From Balneolia bacterium (lineage in GTDB: Bacteria; Bacteroidota; Rhodothermia; Balneolales; Cyclonatronaceae): DNA of 5,081 nucleotides. Under the pieces are notes generated by a model, which searched no databases, was not told the origin of the DNA, and saw only the letters and a list, made by a program, of their open reading frames with translations. This document shows positions 1 through 5,081 of the stretch, piece by piece. The position numbers were made by a program, and so were the translations under genes. The stretch's first letter is position 1. Each line of letters begins with the position of its first letter. The DNA lies in contig PXAI01000026.1 in assembly GCA_003567135.1 (NCBI GenBank), forward strand, positions 1 through 5,081, written 5' to 3'.

Positions 1-2027
1 GGATTGTTTGTATCGAAAATGGCGATACCATCCTGGGTTGGATAATAGAGCCTTCCGTCATCATCCAGATGAAAACTGTTTGTTGTTCCGCCGTTACACT
101 CTTCGTGTGCCATACCGTCAATACGGCCAAAAACCACGGGAGTGATGTAGCTTGTTTTGCCGTTGAGGTAATCGTTAAGTTCGGCTTTATTTACGTAAAA
201 TACACCACGGTTGGAGCTCATCCACATTTTGCCTTTTCTGTCTTCAATAACGCTGTGAACCACATCTTCGAACATTCCGCTTGCAGAATTTGCCGTGGCA
301 AAGGAGCCATCCCTGAACCGGCTGATTCCGTTTCCTTCCGTTGTAAACCAAACGGTACCCTCATCATACTGGTCGATATAAATTCCGCGAACGTTGTTTA
401 GTCCGAGGCCGTCCGATTCGAGATAGTTTGTGACCTCACCCGTTTCAAGATCAACTTTGCTCACGCCGCCGCCGATGGTTGCCAGCCAGGCTTTGCCATC
501 ATCCGTTATTTTCAGTTTCTGAATACGCTCTGAAGCCAAACCGTTGGATTCGTCAATTCTGAAAAGTTTATTATCGTCCGAATCATGAATAAACAGGCCG
601 CCGCGTGTAGCAGTAATCATTCTGTCGTTCCAGAAATCAATTCCGGTAACAAAGGTCGTGCGGCTGGAGCTGCCGAGTATAACCATGTCTTTGCTGCCGT
701 CCGGATGTATCCGCCCGACTCCGTGATTCAGTAAGTGGATGTGAATAACACCGTCGGAATTTTCATTAATCGCAACAACATCGTGGATAGGGATGCCTTC
801 GAAGGTTGTATAACGCGTAACGTTTCTGTCGCCGTCAATTTTTACAAGGCCCTGCATACGGATTCCCGACCAGATATTTCCGCGGGAATCTTTAAACACA
901 TTCATCATATTGTTGAACGGCAGCCCGTGCTCCATTCCGATGGTCTCCACCACCGATTCGTTGAGCTTTACAAGCCCGCGGTTACCGGTTCCAAGCCAGA
1001 GGTTTCGGTCTTTATCCTCAAACATACTCGAAACCCGGAAACCTTCAAGAATGCCGTCGGGGTTAAACCGCTCAAGGCTGTCGCCGTGGTACTGAAACAA
1101 CTTGCCCGTAATTTCACGAAGCCAGATGTTATCATCTTTATCAAGAATCAGATCGTAAAAGAGATAGGGATAATCAGGAAAGTGTTGTTTGGGGTACAGA
1201 GGATTATATCTGTCAAAAACGTATAACCCTTTATTACTGGACAGGAATATGTGCGTGTCGTTCGATATAATCCGTTCAAACTGATGGTCGGCTGAAAAGT
1301 TGAATTCAGGGCTTATCTCATTACCGTTCAGATCGTAAAGTACCAGCGCCCCATCCTGAAGTGTATAAACTATGTTTGCAAAAAATCGGTTGCTGAAAAG
1401 CTCGAATGCGCCAAAGTCTTTAGTATGGTAGATGTGCTCAATGTTACCATTTTTTGAAAGTACAAGGCCGCCGTTAGTGCTTACAAGAATGTAATCTTTA
1501 AAAATGCTGACGAGATTGATGTAATTAAGGTCGGGGTCACTTTCGTAATATACCTGCTCGAAACCATTTTCTGTGTATCTGAAAAGCCCGTTTTGCGTTG
1601 GGAAATAAACAAGCCCTTCATGTTTTGCCAGGGGCTGGGTAAGTACGCCTCCTTCAAACCCGTTGGTTTCGTCGTAGAAGGTGAATTCCTGATCGCGGTA
1701 TTTCATTACCCCGCCGTACTCTGGATAGAACCAGATATTACCAAACTTGTCTTTTTCAGCGCCAGCGAATCTGTTGCTGTGAATTCCGGGCAGGTTCTGG
1801 TTGTTGAAAATCTTGAAGTGCATGCCGTCGAAGCGCGCAAGCCCGTCGTAGGTAGTAATCCAGAGGTATCCCTGATCATCCTGAATGATCGTGCCAACGG
1901 CGTTAACCGGCAGGCCATCATTGGTATTCCAGCTGCTCAAAGTAAATCCCTTATGATGCGGATCTGCATCAACACCCTGAAACACCGAAAATAGTGCCGT
2001 CGTAATTGTTAGAAGTAAAAAAAGCAC
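1..2027 (-). CDS. Two-component regulator propeller (Reg_prop) periplasmic sensor, N-terminal part (partial at left edge)
   Basis: The minus frame is open from 2066 to base 1 (about 675 codons from the GTG at 2027). It begins with a hydrophobic signal-like segment (MLFLLLTITTALF...), then SSWNTNDGLP and a series of blades of the form D..GN.W.GT..GL..., with blade Trp at about residues 56, 99, 302, 344, 386, 514, 560 and 602 and weaker blades between. About fourteen blades fit two seven-bladed propellers. Residues 637-675 (DGMAHEECNGG, DGRLYYPTQDG) match the family's end-of-propeller signature, normally followed by a Y_Y_Y domain, a membrane helix and an output module (histidine kinase, LuxR-type or other), all outside the window. 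In characterised relatives (hybrid two-component sensors of Bacteroides) the propellers bind ligand in the periplasm. The ligand here cannot be inferred. GTG was chosen because no in-frame ATG or TTG lies between the upstream stop (2067-2069) and residue 30. The family call is firm; the start is not. Confidence 0.9.
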   Translation of the reverse strand, partial: MLFLLLTITTALFSVFQGVDADPHHKGFTLSSWNTNDGLPVNAVGTIIQDDQGYLWITTYDGLARFDGMHFKIFNNQNLPGIHSNRFAGAEKDKFGNIWFYPEYGGVMKYRDQEFTFYDETNGFEGGVLTQPLAKHEGLVYFPTQNGLFRYTENGFEQVYYESDPDLNYINLVSIFKDYILVSTNGGLVLSKNGNIEHIYHTKDFGAFELFSNRFFANIVYTLQDGALVLYDLNGNEISPEFNFSADHQFERIISNDTHIFLSSNKGLYVFDRYNPLYPKQHFPDYPYLFYDLILDKDDNIWLREITGKLFQYHGDSLERFNPDGILEGFRVSSMFEDKDRNLWLGTGNRGLVKLNESVVETIGMEHGLPFNNMMNVFKDSRGNIWSGIRMQGLVKIDGDRNVTRYTTFEGIPIHDVVAINENSDGVIHIHLLNHGVGRIHPDGSKDMVILGSSSRTTFVTGIDFWNDRMITATRGGLFIHDSDDNKLFRIDESNGLASERIQKLKITDDGKAWLATIGGGVSKVDLETGEVTNYLESDGLGLNNVRGIYIDQYDEGTVWFTTEGNGISRFRDGSFATANSASGMFEDVVHSVIEDRKGKMWMSSNRGVFYVNKAELNDYLNGKTSYITPVVFGRIDGMAHEECNGGTTNSFHLDDDGRLYYPTQDGIAIFDTNN

Positions 2028-2064
2028 TGTAGAATTTGTCTGTGAATGGCGGAAAATAATTCCT

Positions 2065-2093
2065 ATTCAATAAAACAGCTAACTATTTGTAAA
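2065..2093 (-). promoter_or_regulatory. Possible sigma70-like promoter for the propeller sensor
   Basis: On the minus strand TTTACA (2093-2088, 5 of 6 to TTGACA) is followed after 17 bases by TTGAAT (2070-2065, 4 of 6 to TATAAT). Transcription would start near 2058, about 30 bases before the GTG start. The match is by eye in AT-rich DNA, and the likely host group often uses different promoter consensus sequences, so this is tentative. Confidence 0.25.
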
Positions 2094-2144
2094 AATTAAT
2101 TTTGTAAAGATGAGGCCTCGCGTGAATTCGAAAAGCCAGCTAAC
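2076..2144. repeat. Direct repeat CAGCTAAC, two copies 61 bp apart
   Basis: The 8-mer CAGCTAAC is at 2076-2083 and 2137-2144, both within the divergent intergenic region and both followed within a few bases by TAT. The copies could be regulator half-sites; no known motif is recognised. Confidence 0.3.
2086..2108. repeat. 12-bp AT palindrome inside a pair of TTTGTAAA direct repeats
   Basis: TTTGTAAA occurs at 2086-2093 and again at 2101-2108, a 15-bp period. The bases between and overlapping form a perfect 12-bp palindrome, AAAATTAATTTT (2092-2103). The element lies next to the possible leftward promoter and overlaps its -35, so it could be an operator. AT-rich DNA makes such patterns by chance fairly often. 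Confidence 0.35.
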
Positions 2145-2193
2145 GCTATGAGGTTGATTCTATTACCTCAGATGAAAACGATATCGCACCTCA
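2111..2193. promoter_or_regulatory. Cluster of TGAGG / CCTCA half-sites
   Basis: The stretch holds TGAGGC (2111-2116, part of the perfect palindrome GAGGCCTC at 2112-2119), TGAGGT (2149-2154), ACCTCA (2165-2170) and a second ACCTCA (2188-2193). TGAGGT and the first ACCTCA form a perfect 6-bp inverted repeat with a 10-base centre. Four copies of a 5-6 base motif in about 80 bp between divergent genes could be regulator binding sites. No known regulator is recognised. Confidence 0.3.
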
Positions 2194-2240
2194 TTGTTCA
2201 GCGATCTTTATGCTAAATTAATCTTTATAACCTGACCGCA

Positions 2241-2258
2241 ACACACGGTTTAGTGTGT
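2241..2258. repeat. Inverted repeat ACACAC-N6-GTGTGT
   Basis: A perfect 6-bp inverted repeat (2241-2246 and 2253-2258) has a 6-base loop. It is flanked by direct copies of CCTGAC at 2231-2236 and 2264-2269. There is no T-run after it on the plus strand, so a rho-independent terminator is unlikely. It may be a small hairpin or an operator in the divergent region. Confidence 0.3.
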
Positions 2259-2427
2259 CAAGGCCTGACTTCATTAAAATGATTCAGAACCACTTTTTAT
2301 TGTCTGCAGCAGAAAGATTTGACACTGCATTTGAATTAAAATGTGCCGCAGGTCGAAATTCCCGGTGAACTATCATTTTGATTTGCCATCTACATCCCTA
2401 AATTAAACGGTATATGAATCAGCACAT

Positions 2428-2432
2428 AAGGA
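2428..2432 (+). promoter_or_regulatory. Ribosome binding site of the phosphatase gene
   Basis: AAGGA lies 6 bases before the ATG at 2439, ideal spacing, and fixes this start. It is the only clear Shine-Dalgarno sequence in the window; the two propeller genes lack one at any candidate start. Confidence 0.75.
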
Positions 2433-2438
2433 AAAGTC

Positions 2439-3740
2439 ATGGGAAAAAGGGAAGATAGAAAAGAAGGAGACCAGAGCAGTAAGAGCAGTTTATCGGAGAA
2501 TATTGCCTTTTTCAGGAAGGTTTCGGAGCGCATCATGGCGAAGATGCCGCTGGATGAACTGCTGAATGAAATTATCACCTACAGTAAAAAACTGATCGGT
2601 GCGGAGGCGTCGTCGTTGTTGCTTTATGATGCCGAAACGGATCGCCTGAACTTTATCATCGCGCAGGGTTCAAAAGGGGTTATGCTTACCGATACCTACG
2701 TAAAACCCGGCACCGGAATTGCGGGATGGGTCGCCCAAAAAAAGGAAACTCTCAAAATTGATGACTGCTATGAAGATGATCGTTTTGATCCCTCCTATGA
2801 TAAAAAAACCGGATTTCACACCCGAAATATGATCTGTACGCCGATGATCCGTAAAGGAGAACTGGTAGGCGTGATTCAGGTGATTAACAAAAAAGATGAT
2901 GAAGATTTCGACAGTACGGATGTGGAAATGATCGAAGCGCTGGCGGCGCAGTGCGGAATCGCGATTGAAAATGTGCGGCTCAGTGAAATTGAGGTGAAGT
3001 CGGAGATCATCAACCGGGAGCTGGAAACCGCGCGGAAAATTCAGCAGTTTATTTTGCCGTCGTCTCTGCCGGAAATCAATAATCTTGATCTTAAATTCAG
3101 CCTGGAGCCGGCCAAAGAGCTCGGGGGCGATTATTATAATGTGTTCAAAACAGACTCAGGAAAATACCTGATCGTCATTGCCGACGCTTCGGGAAAAAGC
3201 GTATCCGCCTCGCTGATTGTCTCTGCGGTCGACTCCTTTCTGCGAACCACGCTGCTTCTGGATCATATCGATCTGGATCTGGTAGCGATGGTAACCCGGC
3301 TGAACCGGTTCATGATCAAATCGACGACATCCGACAAATTCGCCACGGCGTGGATCGGGTTATATGATGATGAAACCTCAGAGCTGGAATGCGTTTCTGC
3401 CGGACATGATCCCACGTATCATTTAAATCCGAAAAATGGTGAAATTGGCGAACTAACGCAGGGCGGATTACCGCTTGGCATGATGGATGTGCCCTACACA
3501 AGCGAACGCGTAACGCTTCAGCCCGGCGACACGATTGTGGTGTACACCGACGGCATCACCGAGGCGATGAACAAAAGCGAGGAAGAATACACCACTGAAC
3601 GGTTCACCGAACTGATATCCAAAAGCAGATCGAAGCCGGCCGGCGAGTTGCTTGATACGGTTCTGAAAGATGTGCACAAGCACCGCAACGGCCACGAACA
3701 AAGCGATGATATTACAATAGGAATAGCAAGACGCAGATAA
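2439..3740 (+). CDS. GAF domain-containing PP2C (SpoIIE/RsbU-type) protein serine/threonine phosphatase
   Basis: The 433-residue protein is soluble, with no signal peptide or membrane helix. Residues 1-20 are a charged, Ser-rich lead. Residues ~38-180 form a GAF domain, ending in GVIQVINKK and a helix. Residues ~181-212 are a helical linker with the typical ELETARKIQQFILP pattern. Residues ~218-431 are a SpoIIE-type PP2C domain: GGDYY (D231), DASGKS (D249), SAGHDP (320-325), YTDGITEA (D371) and SDDITI (D423/D424), so the acidic metal-binding residues are present and activity is expected. Relatives dephosphorylate a phospho-serine/threonine STAS-domain antagonist in partner switching, releasing a sigma factor or other target; the GAF domain senses a ligand or partner. 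No STAS protein, RsbW-type kinase or sigma factor is in the window, so the substrate is unknown. The start is set by AAGGA 6 bases upstream. The gene is transcribed away from the propeller sensor, with a 118-bp gap to the next gene. Confidence 0.95.
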   Translation: MGKREDRKEGDQSSKSSLSENIAFFRKVSERIMAKMPLDELLNEIITYSKKLIGAEASSLLLYDAETDRLNFIIAQGSKGVMLTDTYVKPGTGIAGWVAQKKETLKIDDCYEDDRFDPSYDKKTGFHTRNMICTPMIRKGELVGVIQVINKKDDEDFDSTDVEMIEALAAQCGIAIENVRLSEIEVKSEIINRELETARKIQQFILPSSLPEINNLDLKFSLEPAKELGGDYYNVFKTDSGKYLIVIADASGKSVSASLIVSAVDSFLRTTLLLDHIDLDLVAMVTRLNRFMIKSTTSDKFATAWIGLYDDETSELECVSAGHDPTYHLNPKNGEIGELTQGGLPLGMMDVPYTSERVTLQPGDTIVVYTDGITEAMNKSEEEYTTERFTELISKSRSKPAGELLDTVLKDVHKHRNGHEQSDDITIGIARRR

Positions 3741-3754
3741 CGCTTTAAAATAGC

Positions 3755-3780
3755 TTCACAAACCCGCAAATAGTTGTGAA
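3755..3780. promoter_or_regulatory. Perfect inverted repeat TTCACAA-N12-TTGTGAA, possible operator
   Basis: The 7-bp arms at 3755-3761 and 3774-3780 are exact reverse complements with a 12-base centre. The right arm overlaps the -35 of the possible promoter of the next gene, which fits an operator. The repeat starts 15 bases after the phosphatase stop codon, but the stem has low GC and no T-run follows, so a rho-independent terminator is unlikely. The arm order (TCACA before TGTGA) is the reverse of a CRP/FNR-type site. Confidence 0.4.
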
Positions 3781-3802
3781 ATTTGTGCATTTAAGTTATG
3801 TT
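3774..3802 (+). promoter_or_regulatory. Possible promoter of the 6-bladed propeller gene
   Basis: TTGTGA (3774-3779) and TATGTT (3797-3802) are separated by exactly 17 bases, each matching 4 of 6 consensus positions. Transcription would start near 3809, making the in-frame ATG at 3817 an unlikely start and leaving ATG 3859, 3898 or 3940. An imperfect inverted repeat GTGCATG-tgt-CATGTAC (3806-3822) covers the predicted start site. Tentative. Confidence 0.3.
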
Positions 3803-3858
3803 AGAGTGCATGTGTCATGTACATTAAAGTTCACTTGAGAGTATTTATCGGTAGTAGC

Positions 3859-5081
3859 ATGAAACTGCGTAAACCTGAATTTGTAAACAGTTTCACCATG
3901 ATCAACAATATACAAGCCTTTATCAGCCAGTTTGTTAGGATGGGCAGTTTAAAAACGTTTATTATCTCGGTTATTTTGTGCACGTTTGGTGCGTACGGAG
4001 CTGTTGCCCAGAATTATGAACGCACCACCCCGCACGATCAGTCTGGCGATATGCCGCGGTTTGAAGTCAGCTCGGCCGTTACCGGTTCTGATGGCACTAT
4101 GTTCATGATCGACCGCCGTAACGGCAATCTGTTTGTTTTTGATAAAGAAGGAGTTCTCAAAAATACGGTGAATGAGTTCAGGGGCGAACCCGGAAGTGTT
4201 GGCCTGAGAAGGCCGGTGGCAATAGCGCTGGATCACAGTAACCGTCTTTTTATCGCAGATGACCGCAATAATGAAGTGTACGCCATCGACAGTGAAACGT
4301 TTGAGCTGCTGATGAAAATCGGGGATCGCGGACGCGGCCCCGGCGAATTCCGGAACATCGTGGATATCACCGTTGATCACGACGGATATCTGTACGTACT
4401 TGACGACAGCAACGAGCGAATCGATATTTTTGACCAGGATGGTAACTTTATAAACTGGATCACCGGCCTCACCCAGAATATTCCGCGCGAATTCAATAAT
4501 CCCGTTTCTATCGGAATCGACGGCCTCAACTATCTGTACGTGCTGGAAACGCGTCCCGGCAGGGTTCATAAGCTGAATATGGCCGGAAATCACGAGCTCA
4601 CGTTTGCGCAGTTTTCCGAATCAATGAACCGGGTGAAGTCGATGGTGGTGTTCGATAACGGACATTTTGCCGTGCTTGAGGAAGATACCGGCGCGTTCAA
4701 TTTCTTCAATTCCGGCGGCGAGCTCCTTCAACGCTCCGGGCGTCAGGGAAGAAATCCTTCACCGGGAATTTTCCGCGAAGCCACAAAAATTGTACGCAGT
4801 CTTCAGAGTCCGCACGAGCTGTACATTATTGATCCCGGCGCAAACGTGGTGCAAACATACAGCTACGATTACGAACCCGACGATCCCACGCTCAGAATTG
4901 ACAAGTTTGAGGTCACCACCGACCGCGAACCCGTTTCCGCTTTTCATGATGCGGTGTTTACCGAAAACGGCCGCGTTTATCTGATCCCGGAAGGCAACCA
5001 GAGCGAAGTGGTGGCCCTTGATCTCGAGACGCGGGACGTAATCTTCCGTGTTCCGGTTGACCAGGCTCACCGGCTTGCCAC
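3859..5081 (+). CDS. Exported 6-bladed beta-propeller (NHL-like) protein, partial at right edge
   Basis: The frame is open to the window end, giving 407 codons from ATG 3859. Residues ~28-50 are a signal peptide (MGSLKTFIISVIL...) with a likely signal peptidase I site after AVA (residue 50). C41 is preceded by VIL, which does not fit a lipobox, so this is probably a soluble periplasmic or secreted protein, unlike many relatives that are lipoproteins. NHL-type blades follow: RRPVAIALD..NRLFIADDRNN (117-138), IVDITVDHDGYLYVLDDSNERIDIFD (about 167-192), NNPVSIGID.LNYLYVLE (213-230), HELYIIDPGANVVQTY (319-334) and NGRVYLIPEGN (370-380). Linking loops resemble the 6-bladed propeller family (GDRGRGPGEF at 155-164, GRQGRNPSPGIF at 294-305). 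Such proteins have no fixed enzymatic role; ligand or protein binding is the usual guess. The start is uncertain: ATG 3940 gives the cleanest signal peptide, while 3859 and 3898 add 27 or 14 residues; none has a good ribosome binding site. Confidence 0.85.
   Translation, partial: MKLRKPEFVNSFTMINNIQAFISQFVRMGSLKTFIISVILCTFGAYGAVAQNYERTTPHDQSGDMPRFEVSSAVTGSDGTMFMIDRRNGNLFVFDKEGVLKNTVNEFRGEPGSVGLRRPVAIALDHSNRLFIADDRNNEVYAIDSETFELLMKIGDRGRGPGEFRNIVDITVDHDGYLYVLDDSNERIDIFDQDGNFINWITGLTQNIPREFNNPVSIGIDGLNYLYVLETRPGRVHKLNMAGNHELTFAQFSESMNRVKSMVVFDNGHFAVLEEDTGAFNFFNSGGELLQRSGRQGRNPSPGIFREATKIVRSLQSPHELYIIDPGANVVQTYSYDYEPDDPTLRIDKFEVTTDREPVSAFHDAVFTENGRVYLIPEGNQSEVVALDLETRDVIFRVPVDQAHRLA

Larger units (their letters stand above)
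2028..2438. other. Divergent intergenic region without a supported gene
   Basis: The 411 bases between the leftward propeller gene and the rightward phosphatase gene hold only very short open frames without ribosome binding sites. The left half carries the repeats and palindromes listed separately. The right half has a perfect TTGACA (2319-2324) but no -10 hexamer at usual spacing. The phosphatase promoter was not located with confidence. The length leaves room for a long 5' leader or a small RNA, but no conserved RNA fold is recognised. Confidence 0.7.

Noticed and set aside
735..1226. Plus-strand open frame of 163 codons (and similar ones at 69-401 and 1593-1994)
   Set aside because: They lie antisense inside the propeller sensor, whose minus-strand translation shows continuous, family-typical blades. 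The plus-strand products show no recognisable domain.
2097..2104. TAATTTTG as a Bacteroidota-type -7 box (TAnnTTTG) on the plus strand
   Set aside because: No TTG element at the expected ~19-20 base distance upstream, and it is about 335 bases before the nearest plus-strand start codon.
2148..2216. Small plus-strand frame of 22 codons (MRLILLPQMK...) in the intergenic region
   Set aside because: No ribosome binding site, no compositional sign of coding, and it overlaps the TGAGGT/ACCTCA repeats.
2319..2342. Perfect TTGACA followed by TAAAAT as a promoter for the phosphatase gene
   Set aside because: The spacing is only 12 bases, too short for a sigma70-type promoter, and no good -10 sits 16-18 bases downstream of TTGACA.
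3755..3800. Rho-independent terminator after the phosphatase gene
   Set aside because: The TTCACAA/TTGTGAA stem is AT-rich with a 12-base loop, and the bases after it (ATTTGTGCATTTAAG) are not a T-run.
3973..3984. Lipobox around Cys41 of the exported propeller protein
   Set aside because: The residues before Cys are V-I-L; Leu at -1 does not fit the lipobox, the Cys is in the middle of the hydrophobic core, and a good signal peptidase I site follows at AVA.
3949..4593. Minus-strand open frame of 214 codons, and another at 4759-5070
   Set aside because: Antisense to the 6-bladed propeller gene, whose plus-strand translation has a signal peptide and NHL-type blades. The minus products resemble nothing known.

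Overview
The window holds three protein genes: two partial ones running off the ends and one complete gene between them. No RNA genes, CRISPR arrays, insertion sequences or prophage parts were seen. The content suggests a Gram-negative bacterium of the Bacteroidota/Balneolota/Rhodothermota type: a long 'two-component regulator propeller' protein, a secreted 6-bladed propeller protein with GxGPGEF loops, and a GAF-SpoIIE phosphatase. GC looks moderate, with more AT-rich gaps between genes. The lineage is an inference from gene families and is only moderately secure.

Layout. (1) About 1-2027, minus strand: the N-terminal ~675 residues of a periplasmic sensor made of about fourteen propeller blades (two seven-bladed propellers). 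It is cut by the left window edge just before the expected Y_Y_Y domain, so its output domain is not visible. The frame is open without a stop from 2066 down to base 1. It has no ATG near its 5' end; GTG at 2027 is the only conventional start. (2) 2028-2438: a 411-bp divergent intergenic region, AT-rich, with several short palindromes and direct repeats and a possible leftward promoter. (3) 2439-3740, plus strand: a complete 433-residue cytoplasmic GAF-PP2C (SpoIIE/RsbU type) serine/threonine phosphatase with a good ribosome binding site. (4) 3741-3858: a short gap with a perfect TTCACAA/TTGTGAA inverted repeat overlapping the -35 of a possible promoter. (5) About 3859-5081, plus strand: the N-terminal ~407 residues of an exported NHL-like 6-bladed propeller protein, cut by the right window edge.

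How they may work together. All three products are of sensing or signalling type: two exported propellers flank a cytosolic phosphatase of the partner-switching class. No anti-sigma kinase (RsbW type), STAS antagonist or sigma factor is visible, so the phosphatase's target is unknown. A functional link among the three is only a hypothesis from proximity. I see no strong evidence for a wholly new system. The points most worth checking are the odd start of the propeller sensor, the structured divergent region, and the inverted repeat before the third gene.
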